DNA of 63,889 nucleotides from Bacillota bacterium (GTDB lineage Bacteria > Sysuimicrobiota > Sysuimicrobiia > Sysuimicrobiales > Segetimicrobiaceae), in the NCBI GenBank assembly GCA_021324975.1, contig JAJPIA010000041.1, positions 1-63,889 on the forward strand, read 5' to 3'. Positions 9,272 through 17,135 of this stretch are shown in pieces. The position numbers and the translations under genes were made by a program. The notes beneath the pieces are model-generated. The model was not told the DNA's origin. It saw only the letters and a program-made list of their open reading frames with translations, and searched no databases. How positions within the stretch are numbered: the first letter of the stretch is position 1; every line of letters starts with the position of its first letter.

Positions 9272-9354
9272 GAGTTCTTCACCGGGGTGAGGTATGTCTT
9301 AGGCGAACCACATTCTTCCCGGCGGATGCCGTCGAGGAGACGAGGAGGGCCATG
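9272..9354 (+). repeat. Duplicated leader, copy 1 (upstream of small secreted protein)
   Basis: This 5' region and positions 9803-9884 are two copies of one sequence. Both begin GAGTTCTTCACC, continue as GGGGTGAGGTATG / AGGGTAAGATATG, share GGCGGATGCCG, and end in a strong GGAGG-type ribosome-binding site before an ATG-AGA start. The distances from GAGTTCTTC to the aligned ATG are 83 and 82 bases, so promoter and untranslated leader were duplicated together with the gene. Confidence 0.7.
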
Positions 9355-9603
9355 ATGAGAAGGCTGGCGATGCGGGTAGGCCTGCTCGCGGTCACGGGTC
9401 TCATGTTGGTGGGCGTGCCGTTGAGCCTTGCGCCGGCGGCGGCCCAGGCGCAGAGTTTCTACGTGCAGGTTGGGCCGCGCTACGGTTCGGCGCCCGGATA
9501 CCCCTACCGGCAGGCCCGGTCCTGCCGCGCGGCGTACTGGCACCGCGACTGGCAGGCGATGCGGTGGTGCCGGTTTCACGGGTACTCGTTTCACGGGTAC
9601 TAA
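9355..9603 (+). CDS. Small secreted protein, tandem paralogue 1
   Basis: An 82-residue exported protein. The signal peptide (about residues 1-31) has a Leu/Val core ending APAAAQAQ. The mature part is about 50 residues, Tyr/Pro/Arg/Trp-rich, and ends with the block CRAAYWHRDWQAMRWCRFHG, which contains two Cys. The paralogue at 9885 shares the signal peptide almost word for word and this block. ATG 9355 aligns with the paralogue start; ATG 9352 just before it is possible. No known family is recognised. The basic, aromatic mature chain suggests a wall- or surface-associated role, which is inference. Confidence 0.7.
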   Translation: MRRLAMRVGLLAVTGLMLVGVPLSLAPAAAQAQSFYVQVGPRYGSAPGYPYRQARSCRAAYWHRDWQAMRWCRFHGYSFHGY

Positions 9604-9672
9604 GGATCGAGACGCTCGCGCCCCGAGGCGCGGACGGAATGACGGCACGGGATAGAGCCGGAAACTGAGCGC

Positions 9673-9701
9673 GGGGGCGTCTGTGCGATCCAGATGCCCC
9701 C
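9673..9701 (+). other. Strong hairpin between the two paralogues
   Basis: GGGGGC-G-TCTG pairs with CAGA-T-GCCCCC around a seven-base loop, giving an 11-bp stem with one G-T wobble. There is no T-run after it, so it is not a standard intrinsic terminator. It may protect the 3' end of the first small-protein transcript. Confidence 0.35.
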
Positions 9702-9802
9702 GGGTGCTGCCCGCGGACGATGACATGACACAGCGGTTCGACGGCCTGGCAGAGGACCGGTTCATCCTGGGCGACCCCACGGGACATTCATAGGCTCTAG
9801 GA

Positions 9803-9884
9803 GAGTTCTTCACCAGGGTAAGATATGCCTGAGAAGAGTCCCATTCGTCGGCGGATGCCGCCTGATAAGAGGAGGGGGGTCATA
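9803..9884 (+). repeat. Duplicated leader, copy 2 (upstream of small secreted protein)
   Basis: Second copy of the leader described at 9272. It carries GAGTTCTTCACC, a purine/T-rich AAGATATG segment, CGGCGGATGCCG and the ribosome-binding run GAGGAGGGGGG seven bases before ATG 9885. Conservation of non-coding sequence between the copies suggests either recent duplication or shared regulation. Confidence 0.7.
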
Positions 9885-10160
9885 ATGAGAACGGTTGCGA
9901 CGCGGATGGCTCTGCTTGCCGTCGTGGGTCTCATAGTGCTGGGCGTGCCGTTGAGCCTTGCGCCGACGGCGGCTCAGGCGCAAGGGTTCTATATCCAGAT
10001 CGGGCCCGGCTACGGCCCGCCCGGATATTATTATGGGCCGCCCGGGTACTACTACGGTCCGCCGCCCGGATACTACTATCGGCGCGACCGGTTCTGCCGA
10101 GCAGCGTATTGGCGCCGTGACTGGCGGGCGATGCGGTGGTGCCGATTCCACAGGTACTAA
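9885..10160 (+). CDS. Small secreted Tyr/Pro/Gly-rich protein, tandem paralogue 2
   Basis: A 91-residue exported protein with a signal peptide nearly identical to paralogue 1 (GVPLSLAP.AAQAQ). The mature part begins FYIQIGPGYG, then has three imperfect repeats of the unit (P)PGYYYG, and ends with CRAAYWRRDWRAMRWCRFHR. The repeat insert is absent from paralogue 1, so it expanded after duplication or was lost there. The strong ribosome-binding site fixes the start. Function unknown; Gly-Tyr-Pro repeats occur in structural or surface proteins. Confidence 0.72.
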   Translation: MRTVATRMALLAVVGLIVLGVPLSLAPTAAQAQGFYIQIGPGYGPPGYYYGPPGYYYGPPPGYYYRRDRFCRAAYWRRDWRAMRWCRFHRY

Positions 10161-10586
10161 GTAGCGTTTTTTGAGAATACGGAGTGGCCAATCAGGTCCA
10201 CTTCATTTCGGTTCCTCACGTCGGCGGTGGAGAAACGCAAGTGCAGCATCGAGAGTGCGGAAGTTCTTGTCCACCTCGCCCTGAACACCCACGACCATCG
10301 CGTCCGAGCGACGGACGACCTCAATGGTCAAAGCGAAGGGATCCCGAAATCCAGATCCTCCGCGCACCGGTACCAGGAACATGCGGAGCGGAATGCGATC
10401 GCATACGCTGAGGAGGCGCCGCCACTGAAGCCTGTCGGCAACCTGCCGCGCCGAGTGAAGATTCTTCGCGCTGGCGGTACGCAGCAACCGCGCTCTCTAG
10501 CGCGGTGAGTTTGACCCTGATCGCGCGCCTCCCTACACTGGTGTGGAGTAGTGCACAGGCGGGGACAGCTCACGGGAGGTGGCCGC
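10161..10586. other. Region without a convincing gene, lower GC
   Basis: Between the second small secreted protein and the DJ-1-like gene. GC is visibly lower than in the neighbours. The only candidate is a 94-codon frame on the minus strand (10203-10487), listed separately. A run of six T follows a weak TACT/AGTA stem at 10155-10174 and could end the upstream transcript. Confidence 0.4.
10203..10487 (-). CDS. Hypothetical 94-residue protein (doubtful)
   Basis: An open frame in a low-GC island. Its second half ('ALTIEVVRRSDAMVVG', then a helix ending RRREEPK) looks protein-like, but no family is recognised, there is no clear ribosome-binding site, and opposite-strand frames of similar length exist. 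It may be a decayed gene remnant. Kept only because nothing else explains the region. Confidence 0.25.
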   Translation of the reverse strand: MLRTASAKNLHSARQVADRLQWRRLLSVCDRIPLRMFLVPVRGGSGFRDPFALTIEVVRRSDAMVVGVQGEVDKNFRTLDAALAFLHRRREEPK

Positions 10587-11129
10587 ATGGAGCTCAGCGG
10601 GAAGCGGGTCGCGGTGCTCGCGGAAGATCACTACGAAAATCTCGAGCTGTGGTATCCGGCGCTGCGCCTGCGGGAGGCCGGTGCGCAGGTGACGATCGTC
10701 GGGCCCAAGGCCGGAGAGGCGTACAAGAGCAAGGAAGGATATCCCGCGAAGGCCGACATCTCCATGGACGATGCGCGCGCATCGGAGTTCGACGCGGTCA
10801 TCGTGCCCGGCGGCTACGCCCCGGATCGGATGCGGCGGCACCAGGCGATGCTGCGGCTCGTACGCGAGGCGTTTGAGCAGGGGAAGGTCGTTGCGGCGAT
10901 CTGCCACGCCGGCTGGGTGCCGGTGTCGGCGGGCATCCTCAAGGGGCGCACGATGACGTGCGTCAGCGCGATCAAGGACGACGTGATCAACGCCGGCGCA
11001 CAGTACGTCGACAAGGAAGTGGTGGTGGACGGAAATCTGATCTCCTCCCGGACGCCCGCGGACCTGCCGGCGTTTTGTCGGGAGATCGTCAAGGCGCTGA
11101 ACGGAGCCAAGGTTGGGGCGCGGGCGTAG
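10587..11129 (+). CDS. DJ-1/PfpI-family protein
   Basis: A 180-residue protein of the PfpI/DJ-1 superfamily. The nucleophile elbow Cys is in AAICHAGW (near residue 107), followed by the His of the typical Cys-His pair. 'VAVLAEDHYENLELWYPALRL' at the N-terminus and 'DAVIVPGGYAPD' match PfpI-type intracellular peptidase/deglycase proteins. ATG 10587 follows GGGAGGTGGCCGC; an upstream in-frame ATG at 10551 adds 12 residues. Family members have been described as glyoxalase III-like, chaperone or deglycase; which applies here is not visible. Confidence 0.85.
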   Translation: MELSGKRVAVLAEDHYENLELWYPALRLREAGAQVTIVGPKAGEAYKSKEGYPAKADISMDDARASEFDAVIVPGGYAPDRMRRHQAMLRLVREAFEQGKVVAAICHAGWVPVSAGILKGRTMTCVSAIKDDVINAGAQYVDKEVVVDGNLISSRTPADLPAFCREIVKALNGAKVGARA

Positions 11130-11213
11130 CGCGCCCCGCTTCAGCTCATCCCCACCGCGGAGGACGTCGCCGCGTGTCGCCCGGCGCGCCGGCGCGGCGG
11201 CGCCCGCCGTGGG

Positions 11214-11861
11214 ATGATCCTGGAGGGTTTTCCGGTCGGACCGGTCCAGGCCAACTGCTACCTCTTCGGGGACGAGGCCGCCGGTGAGCTGTTCGTCATC
11301 GATCCCGGGGACGAACCGGACAGAATCGTGGCGGCGGTTGGCAGGTACGGCGCACGGGTCGCCGCGATTGTCAACACCCACGGACACTTCGACCACGTGA
11401 TGGCCGTCGATGCGGTGCGCCGGGCGACCGGCGCACCGTTTTGGATTCACGAGGCCGAGCGTGAAGTGCTCGCGCAAGGGCCGGCGCGGGCCCGGATCTT
11501 ATTTGGGATCGAGGTGCCGCCGTCGCCGCAGCCTGACCGGTGGCTCCAGGATGGCGACGACCTGCGCGTGGGCGCGCTCGGCCTGGTCGTGCGGCACACG
11601 CCCGGCCACAGCCCGGGCGGCGTCTGTCTGATCGGGGACCGTCTGGCGTTCGTCGGCGACACGCTGTTCGCCGGCAGCGTGGGGAGAACGGACCTGCCCG
11701 GCGCGAGCATGGACGCGTTGCTGGACTCGATCGCCCGCGTGCTGCTGCCCCTGCCGGACGATACGGTCTGCTATCCGGGACACGGCCCCGAGACGACGAT
11801 CGGGGCGGAGCGACGCTCCAACCCGTTCGTGGCCCCGCTGGTCCGGCGACCGGGTCGCTAG
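11214..11861 (+). CDS. MBL-fold metallohydrolase (glyoxalase II-like)
   Basis: A 215-residue metallo-beta-lactamase-fold hydrolase. The metal ligands are all present: THGHFDH (near residue 56), HTPGHSPGG (near 133), FVGDTLF (Asp near 155) and YPGHGPETT (near 190). The compact length and 'PVGPVQANCYLF' start fit the YcbL/hydroxyacylglutathione-hydrolase-like class. The start ATG is 84 bases after the DJ-1 gene, so both may be co-transcribed. The substrate is probably a small thioester, by family only. Confidence 0.85.
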   Translation: MILEGFPVGPVQANCYLFGDEAAGELFVIDPGDEPDRIVAAVGRYGARVAAIVNTHGHFDHVMAVDAVRRATGAPFWIHEAEREVLAQGPARARILFGIEVPPSPQPDRWLQDGDDLRVGALGLVVRHTPGHSPGGVCLIGDRLAFVGDTLFAGSVGRTDLPGASMDALLDSIARVLLPLPDDTVCYPGHGPETTIGAERRSNPFVAPLVRRPGR

Positions 11862-11870
11862 CCGGCCGGC

Positions 11871-13118
11871 TTACTCCGGCGGCGCCGCCGCCGTACGCGC
11901 CGCGACGAGCAACGCGGCGCCGGCCAGCGCGAGCGCGGCGGCCAGCACGGCGAACAGTCTCGCGTAGCTCCCCATCCATGTACCGAGCAATGCCGCGCCG
12001 ACCGGCGCCAGCGCGCGGGCGGCGTTGAATCCGGTCGCGATCGCCCCGCTCACGCTGGCGTAGTAGCGTCGGCCAAAGGCGTCGGCAACGGCGGACGCGC
12101 GCGCCAGCGTCGACATGCCGTTTGCCGCGCCGAGCAGCAGGATCGCCGGGATCAGCATGGGGAGGCGGCCGACCAGCGGCAGCATGGCCATGGCCAGGGC
12201 CTGGGCGACGAACACGGATCCCGTCACGGCACGCGGACCAAGCCAGGCGGCGACCGGAACGAACAGGAGGCGCCCCGGGATCTGCATCGCGCCGATCCAG
12301 CCCACGGCGGCCGCGGCGTACCCCTGCGGGTAGCCGCGCTGGGTCAGGAACGGGATGAGATGCACGGTGATCGTGACCGTTGCGAACGCGCCGACCGCAA
12401 ACGTCACGTTGAGCGTCCAGAAGTACGCCCGGCGTACCGCATCGCGGAGCGGGATGCCGCCGGCGCCGGCGGCGGGTGCCGTGGACCCGGCCGGCCCCGT
12501 AGGCGCCTGAGTGAGGCTCGATGGTCGCAGTACCAGCGCGTGAAGGGGAATCGTGATCGCCGCGAGGACGATGCCGAGCACGTCGATCGCGGCGCGCCAC
12601 CCCATCCGTGCCAGCAACCAGGCGGCGAACGGCATGAAGATCGTGCTGGCCAACCCGGCGGCGAGCGTTACGATCAACAGGGCGCGGTCGCGATGCTTTC
12701 CGAACCACTGCACGATCGCGGCAAACGCGGGGTCATACAACGTCATCGCCATGGCCACGCCCATGCCGCACCACACCGCGTACAGCATGACGAGGCTATT
12801 GGTGCGGGCCCAGGCAAACGTGAGGAGCGCGGCGAGGCAGGAGCCGGCCGTCATGAGGCCGCGCGGACCTCCGCGATCGATCCAGCGTCCCACGGGGACC
12901 GCTGCGACCGCGGTCACGGCGAGCGCCAGCGAAAACGCGCCGGCGACCGCGACGGCGGAAGCGTTGAGCGCACGCTCCATCGACTGGAGGAACACCGGGA
13001 ATCCGTAGTAGATGATTCCCCACGAGACGGTCTCGGTGACCGAGAGCGCGGCGACGATGATCCACCCGTAATACACGGCGGCGCGCCGGCCGCCGAGGAG
13101 TCCCGAGAGCGATATCAT
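11871..13118 (-). CDS. MFS transporter, MCT/OFA-like
   Basis: A 415-residue, 12-helix permease. The first helix '[19 protein letters not shown]' is typical of the monocarboxylate/oxalate-formate antiporter-like branch, and the motif-A region reads [14 protein letters not shown] central loop of about 25 residues is Pro/Ala/Gly-rich. It converges on the MBL gene with nine bases between. The substrate is unknown; an organic acid is likely from the subfamily resemblance. Confidence 0.8.
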   Translation of the reverse strand: MISLSGLLGGRRAAVYYGWIIVAALSVTETVSWGIIYYGFPVFLQSMERALNASAVAVAGAFSLALAVTAVAAVPVGRWIDRGGPRGLMTAGSCLAALLTFAWARTNSLVMLYAVWCGMGVAMAMTLYDPAFAAIVQWFGKHRDRALLIVTLAAGLASTIFMPFAAWLLARMGWRAAIDVLGIVLAAITIPLHALVLRPSSLTQAPTGPAGSTAPAAGAGGIPLRDAVRRAYFWTLNVTFAVGAFATVTITVHLIPFLTQRGYPQGYAAAAVGWIGAMQIPGRLLFVPVAAWLGPRAVTGSVFVAQALAMAMLPLVGRLPMLIPAILLLGAANGMSTLARASAVADAFGRRYYASVSGAIATGFNAARALAPVGAALLGTWMGSYARLFAVLAAALALAGAALLVAARTAAAPPE

Positions 13119-13277
13119 AGCGGCGGTGCGGACGCGCCCCGACCGGCGTGGGAGATGATCGGTGCACAGGGGAGATTACAAGCTCGGCACATATCGCTCC
13201 GTTCGAGAGCGCCCCGTGCCCCCCTCCCGCCACGGCGGCGTGGAGGACACGGGGGGGCAGTCGAGGAATATCGTGCC

Positions 13278-14087
13278 ATGACGGTGCCGGCGCAACTCAG
13301 TGCGGTCGAACACGCGCCCCCACGCGACCTGCGTCTGTGCATTCGGAGCGGGGGGTGGGATCGCCCCACGGCCGGCCTGGCACGGGGATTTGCGCAGGCC
13401 AACTTGGTCGTGGTGCCTCGCGAGCTCGCCTATGACTTCCTCGTCTTTTGCCAGCGCAATCCGAAGCCGTGTCCGTTGATCGATGTCACGGACCCGGGTT
13501 CTCCGGAACCGGCCCGCGCCGCGCCCGGCGCCGATCTCCGGACCGATCTTCCACGGTATCGCATCTACCGCCGCGGCCGGCTCGAGGCGGAGGAGACCGA
13601 GATCACGCGATACTGGCGCGATGACCTCGTCGCGTTCCTGCTCGGATGCTCGTTTACGTTTGAGGACGCCATGGTTCGGGCCGGCCTGCCGGTGCGGCAC
13701 CTCCAGGATGGAGGCAACGTCGCCATGTATGTCACGTCCGTGCCGTGCCGGCCGGCGGGAGCGCTCAGCGGTCCCATGGTCGTCAGCATGCGACCGCTGC
13801 CGCCGGCGGCGGTCCCGCGGGCCATCCTCGTGACGGGACGATATCCCGGTGCGCACGGGGCGCCGGTGCACGCGGGCGACCCGGCGGCCATCGGGATTGC
13901 GGACCTCGCCCACCCTCAGTTCGGGGATCCGCCGCGCGTCGAACCCGGCGAGATCCCGGTCTTCTGGGGGTGCGGGGTCACGCCGCAGGCGGTGGCGATG
14001 GCGGCGCAGGTGGAGCTCATGATCACGCACGCGCCGGGGCACATGTTTCTCACCGACCTGCGCGATGAGGACCTGGCCGTCGGCTGA
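13278..14087 (+). CDS. DUF1445 / D-glutamate cyclase-like hydro-lyase
   Basis: A 269-residue protein of the YcsI/DUF1445 family, whose vertebrate homologue (DGLUCY) converts D-glutamate to 5-oxo-D-proline. Family signatures include '[25 protein letters not shown]' (here split over residues 32-57), '[10 protein letters not shown]', '[11 protein letters not shown]', 'FWGCGVTPQ' and '[12 protein letters not shown]'. Length is normal. ATG 13278 is used because the in-frame upstream sequence overlaps the opposing MFS gene and is not protein-like. D-glutamate metabolism would connect to peptidoglycan, but the substrate in bacteria is not settled. Confidence 0.85.
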   Translation: MTVPAQLSAVEHAPPRDLRLCIRSGGWDRPTAGLARGFAQANLVVVPRELAYDFLVFCQRNPKPCPLIDVTDPGSPEPARAAPGADLRTDLPRYRIYRRGRLEAEETEITRYWRDDLVAFLLGCSFTFEDAMVRAGLPVRHLQDGGNVAMYVTSVPCRPAGALSGPMVVSMRPLPPAAVPRAILVTGRYPGAHGAPVHAGDPAAIGIADLAHPQFGDPPRVEPGEIPVFWGCGVTPQAVAMAAQVELMITHAPGHMFLTDLRDEDLAVG

Positions 14088-14171
14088 GCGTAACGCCGCG
14101 CGGCGGGTCCGGCACGACAGCCGTCCGGATTTGAGCGGCGCGGCGTGCGAGAGGCTCGGCGTGGCGAGAAG

Positions 14172-15119
14172 CTAGGTGTTACGCTTCACTTCAACGCCTG
14201 CCAGATGCTCCCACACCTTCACCAGAGCCACGGTATCCTCGGCCTCGAGGCCGAGGCTCCGCGCCATCGTGTATGTCACGAGCGCGGCAGTCGTGGCCGG
14301 CACGGGAAGATTGTGCTCCTGGGCAAGCTCGTGTGCCAAGCGCAGATCCTTGTGCGCCAGCGCGACCTGGAACGATGGGGCAAATTCGCGATTGAGAATC
14401 CTCGTACTCCGCGCCTGCAGCATCGACGCGGCGGCGCTGCCGGCGCTGAGCGCGTCGACGAGCCGCGCCGGGTCGAGCCCGGCGCGGACGCCCAGCGGCA
14501 GAACCTCCGCCAGCACGGCCATCGACGAGAGTGAGATCATGTTGTTGAGGAGCTTGGTGACGTGACCGCTGCCGATGTCTCCCATGTGGAAGATGGCGCG
14601 GCCCATCGCGTCGAGGGCCGGCCGCACGCGCGCGACGTCCTCCGCCCGGCCGCCGGCGTAGATGGTCAAGGTCCCCTCCGCCGCGCCCCGGATGCCGCCC
14701 GTGATCGGCGCGTCGACCATGGCGATCTCACGCTCGCGCAGCCGCCGCGACAGCATCTGCGTCGAGGCGGGCCGGCTGGTGCCCATGTCCACAAAGATGC
14801 CGCCCGGGATGCCGGCGTCGAGCACACCACCGGCTCCGAGGACGGTCGTCTCGACCTCCACGGATGTCGGCAGGCAGGCGATCACGACCGGGCAGCTGGC
14901 CATGAGCTCCGCAAGCGAACCGGCCACGCGCGCGCCGATAGATTCGAGCGCCCGCGCCGGCTCGGGACGCCGGTGAACCAGGACCGTGACATCCATGCCC
15001 CTGCGCAACAGGTTCGCGGCCATGGGTTGTCCCATTGCGCCGATGCCGAGAAAGCCGATGCGCTCCGCCACGCTGCGTTCCCGCGCCGCCGAAGCGGACG
15101 GGGTCACCTCCTCTGACAA
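14172..15119 (-). CDS. 3-hydroxyisobutyrate/tartronate-semialdehyde-type dehydrogenase
   Basis: A 315-residue beta-hydroxyacid dehydrogenase. The Rossmann motif GFLGIGAMGQPMAANLL occupies residues 23-39, the substrate-binding 'DAPITGGIRGAAEGTLTIYAGG' lies at about 136-157, and the catalytic Lys is in TKLLNNM near residue 189. The first 18 residues are an extra Ser/Ala-rich leader. Such enzymes oxidise 3-hydroxyisobutyrate, L-threonate or tartronate semialdehyde with NAD(P). No neighbouring pathway gene narrows the choice. Confidence 0.85.
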   Translation of the reverse strand: MSEEVTPSASAARERSVAERIGFLGIGAMGQPMAANLLRRGMDVTVLVHRRPEPARALESIGARVAGSLAELMASCPVVIACLPTSVEVETTVLGAGGVLDAGIPGGIFVDMGTSRPASTQMLSRRLREREIAMVDAPITGGIRGAAEGTLTIYAGGRAEDVARVRPALDAMGRAIFHMGDIGSGHVTKLLNNMISLSSMAVLAEVLPLGVRAGLDPARLVDALSAGSAAASMLQARSTRILNREFAPSFQVALAHKDLRLAHELAQEHNLPVPATTAALVTYTMARSLGLEAEDTVALVKVWEHLAGVEVKRNT

Positions 15120-15173
15120 TCAGATGAAAGGACGCTTCGGATTGCGCCCACGCGCTTCCTGTGGCTGGGCCGG

Positions 15174-16103
15174 ATGTCCGCGACGGATCTGCTCGATCGG
15201 ATCATGTCTGCCGTAGCGTCCTCCCGCGCCGTTCCAATCGAGTGGGGCGCGACCATCGCGTATATCGACCGTGAGGGCAGCGAGCTCGAGCGGGCACGCC
15301 TTCGCGGCATTCTCGGGCGCGCGCGTCCGGACGACAAGGTGACGCGCGCGCTCGAGGCGCGGCAGAACGAGGACGGCGGGTTCCCGTACCAGTTCGTGCA
15401 GGGCCGTCCCTCCACGATCGAGGCCACCGCGATCGCGCTGATGTGGCTCGACGATCTCGGCCTCTTTGCCGGGCCGAACGTGGATCGCGCGCTCGTGTTT
15501 CTCCTGGCCCAGCAGCGTCCCGACGGTTCCTGGGACGAGCCGCCCGGCCTGCTCCGGTATGGCCCGCCGCCCCGGCTGCTCCCCAGCGACCCGCGCGTCC
15601 GTGTGGCGTCCACGGCGCTCGTCGCGTACTGGCTTGCGCGCGCGGGCGCCGGGACCGACGCGGTGCAACGCGCGGCGGCCTACCTTCGGACGTGCCAAAC
15701 GGGCGGCGGCCGCTTCGTGGGCTTCCTCCGAACAACGTGGTTCGCCACGGCGTTCCTCCACCTCGTGGACGGGCCCGGGTCCGACGCGGTCGCCCGGGGG
15801 CTCGACGCGCTCGCGGCCGTCGACGACAGCCGCTGGCGTGCCGGAGCGCTCGCCGAGCTGCTTCGGTGCCTCGGCACAGCCGCGGTCGACGAGGAGGTGC
15901 GGCCGATCGGCCGGTGCCTCGACCTGCTGGGCCGGTGGCGCCGGCCGGATGGATCGTGGACGTCCGAGGACGGTCCCGCGTACGCCGTCGAGGTGGCGCT
16001 GCAGGCACTGCGGGCATCGCTGTGCTATGCGACGTCCGGCGGCGGAGAGCCGGCAGGCGACGCCGCGCCGGGGTCGAACAGACTGCACGAGGATCGGCGA
16101 TGA
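15174..16103 (+). CDS. Squalene/prenyl-cyclase-like toroid protein
   Basis: A 309-residue protein with at least three QW-like repeats: QNEDGGFPYQ (near 64), QQRPDGSWDE (near 113) and WRRPDGSWTS (near 258). These are typical of the alpha/alpha-toroid fold of squalene-hopene cyclases and prenyltransferase beta subunits. It is half the length of a true squalene-hopene cyclase and lacks a visible DXDD acid motif, so it is not a standard cyclase. Its stop overlaps the start of the next gene (ATGA), suggesting a two-component unit. Function unknown. Confidence 0.7.
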   Translation: MSATDLLDRIMSAVASSRAVPIEWGATIAYIDREGSELERARLRGILGRARPDDKVTRALEARQNEDGGFPYQFVQGRPSTIEATAIALMWLDDLGLFAGPNVDRALVFLLAQQRPDGSWDEPPGLLRYGPPPRLLPSDPRVRVASTALVAYWLARAGAGTDAVQRAAAYLRTCQTGGGRFVGFLRTTWFATAFLHLVDGPGSDAVARGLDALAAVDDSRWRAGALAELLRCLGTAAVDEEVRPIGRCLDLLGRWRRPDGSWTSEDGPAYAVEVALQALRASLCYATSGGGEPAGDAAPGSNRLHEDRR

Positions 16104-16438
16104 GCGAACAGGTGCTCAAAGAACTGCAGGACGTGGTGAACGCGGCGCTCGAGGAGCGGCGCGGGCTGGTCGTGTACTCAAGGCTCGAGCCCGTGGAGAT
16201 CGATCGGCTCGCCCGCAAGGTTGAGCGCGAGGCGCTCGAGAAAGTGCAGGGGCTACTGCCGGAGGAAACCGTCGATCAGCGGGTGCTCGGGCTCCGCAAC
16301 CGGCTGCAGCGAATGCGCGACGAACTGGAGCAACTCGGCGAGCTCGGCAACATCCGGGATCATAGCCGCAGCCTGCAGACCGACGAAATCGTCTGGCAGA
16401 CCTTCGAAGACTTAGCCTGGATGCTCGGGGTGCAGTAA
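16100..16438 (+). CDS. Conserved-looking 112-residue helical protein
   Basis: A charged, almost wholly helical protein (rich in Glu, Leu, Arg) starting MSEQVLKELQDVV. A likely coiled coil spans about residues 60-90 (LGLRNRLQRMRDELEQLGEL). It ends with 'WQTFEDLAWMLGVQ'. There is no membrane segment or metal motif. It is translationally coupled to the toroid protein upstream. I do not recognise a family; a partner or scaffold role is only a guess. Confidence 0.65.
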   Translation: MSEQVLKELQDVVNAALEERRGLVVYSRLEPVEIDRLARKVEREALEKVQGLLPEETVDQRVLGLRNRLQRMRDELEQLGELGNIRDHSRSLQTDEIVWQTFEDLAWMLGVQ

Positions 16439-16450
16439 GGTGGGTGCCGA

Positions 16451-16822
16451 TTAGCGCCGCCGGCCGCCGCGCTTCGCCTCAGTGTTGCGCTTCAGGTCGA
16501 GGAGGCGCTCCTCGCTCTCCTTCATGAATTTCGTCAGCTTTTCCTCGAACGTTGCCTTGGAGCGCGCGCGTGCCTGCCGCTCGGCAGGGTCCAGCGCCTG
16601 CTTCACAGAGAGATCCAGCTTGCCCTTGTCGTTGTAGCCGAGCACCTTGACCTTGACCCGTTCCTGCTCTTTGAGATAATCGCGGACGTCTTTGACGTAG
16701 GTGTCGGCGATCTCCGAGATGTGAACGAGGCCGCTCTTGCCGTCCTGCAGTTCTACGAACGCGCCGTAGTGGGTAATCTTGACGACAACGCCTTCAAGGA
16801 CCGTGCCCGCCTCGAGGCTCAT
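16451..16822 (-). CDS. S1 RNA-binding domain protein (YabR-like)
   Basis: A 123-residue protein with one S1 (OB-fold) domain at residues 5-75: 'GTVLEGVVVKITHYGAFVEL', then GLVHISEIAD and KVKVLGYNDKGKLDLSVK. The C-terminal 45 residues are basic and helical, ending KRGGRRR. In Firmicutes a similar gene (yabR) follows divIC after mfd-mazG-S4; here the ftsB/divIC gene lies 2.4 kb upstream on the same strand, with amt-glnK inserted between. ATG 16822 sits about 33 bases after a predicted start site from a consensus promoter. Confidence 0.88.
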   Translation of the reverse strand: MSLEAGTVLEGVVVKITHYGAFVELQDGKSGLVHISEIADTYVKDVRDYLKEQERVKVKVLGYNDKGKLDLSVKQALDPAERQARARSKATFEEKLTKFMKESEERLLDLKRNTEAKRGGRRR

Positions 16823-16862
16823 ACCGGTGAAACCAACCCTCCCCCGAAAGAGATGCGGGAGA

Positions 16863-16891
16863 ATTATAGCCCCGCTGCCAAGGGGTGTCAA
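16863..16891 (-). promoter_or_regulatory. Consensus sigma-70 promoter of the S1-domain gene
   Basis: Read on the minus strand: -35 TTGACA (16891-16886), exactly 17 bases, then -10 TATAAT (16868-16863). Both hexamers are perfect. The start site would be near 16856, giving a leader of about 33 bases that contains GGGGGAGGG before ATG 16822. Confidence 0.85.
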
Positions 16892-16924
16892 TAAAATGTC
16901 AAGTGGCGCGGCGACGCCGGCGCC

Positions 16925-17011
16925 TTGACAACCGCGGCCCCGGTGTGGTTGCCTATGAACCAAGCCGCGCGTCCTCGCCGACAGCGCGGCCGGGGTGCCA
17001 GGGTTGCGCCC
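16925..17011 (+). promoter_or_regulatory. amt-glnK leader: TTGACA box and two hairpins
   Basis: TTGACA at 16925-16930 is a good -35, but the -10 is weak (TTGCCT or the poorly spaced TATGAA). Hairpin P1 (16964-16990) has a ten-pair stem with one A bulge and a six-base loop CTCGCC. Hairpin P2 (16993-17011) has six pairs including one G-T and a seven-base loop CAGGGTT, or a six-base loop AGGGTT if one C is bulged. A terminator follows directly. This resembles the ANTAR target layout seen more clearly in the glnA leader. Confidence 0.5.
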
Positions 17012-17044
17012 GTCCGGCGTCCTGTCGGACGGCGTTTTTCTTTG
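17007..17044 (+). terminator. Intrinsic terminator/attenuator in the amt leader
   Basis: CCGTCCG (17010-17016) pairs with CGGACGG (17026-17032) around a nine-base loop, followed by CGTTTTTCTTTG. It lies about 92 bases upstream of the amt start and after a promoter-like box, so it would stop transcription inside the leader unless antiterminated. The tail from 17031 to 17044 is identical over 14 bases to the terminator tail of the glnA leader. Confidence 0.7.
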
Positions 17045-17135
17045 TCCCGCCCCATCTGGCAGGCCGCGATGCCTCCGGTTCGAGCATGGTTGGCTGGCGC
17101 GCGCCAGGAGTGCGCCTTCACGGGAGGGAGGCACG

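Larger units (their letters stand above)
16823..17135. other. Regulatory intergenic region between the S1 gene and amt
   Basis: 313 bases with no gene. It holds the minus-strand promoter of the S1 gene (16863-16891), a plus-strand TTGACA (16925-16930), two hairpins (16964-16990 and 16993-17011) and a terminator-like hairpin (to 17044). These are described in their own entries. The 91 bases from 17045 to the amt start show only the GGGAGGGAG ribosome-binding site. Confidence 0.6.

Noticed and set aside
12360-13277. N-terminal extension of the D-glutamate cyclase-like frame by about 306 codons
   Set aside because: The extension lies antisense to the MFS gene and looks like random high-GC translation. 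The family length is met from ATG 13278.
13119-13277. C-run/G-run hairpin between the MFS and D-glutamate cyclase-like genes
   Set aside because: CCCCGTG and CACGGGG can pair, but the G/C-rich content makes such pairs easy to find, and no promoter or T-run supports a switch.
16925-16965. Sigma-54 type promoter for amt
   Set aside because: I looked for a GG-N10-GC pair of the TGGCAC/TTGC type before amt and did not find a good match. TTGACA is present instead.
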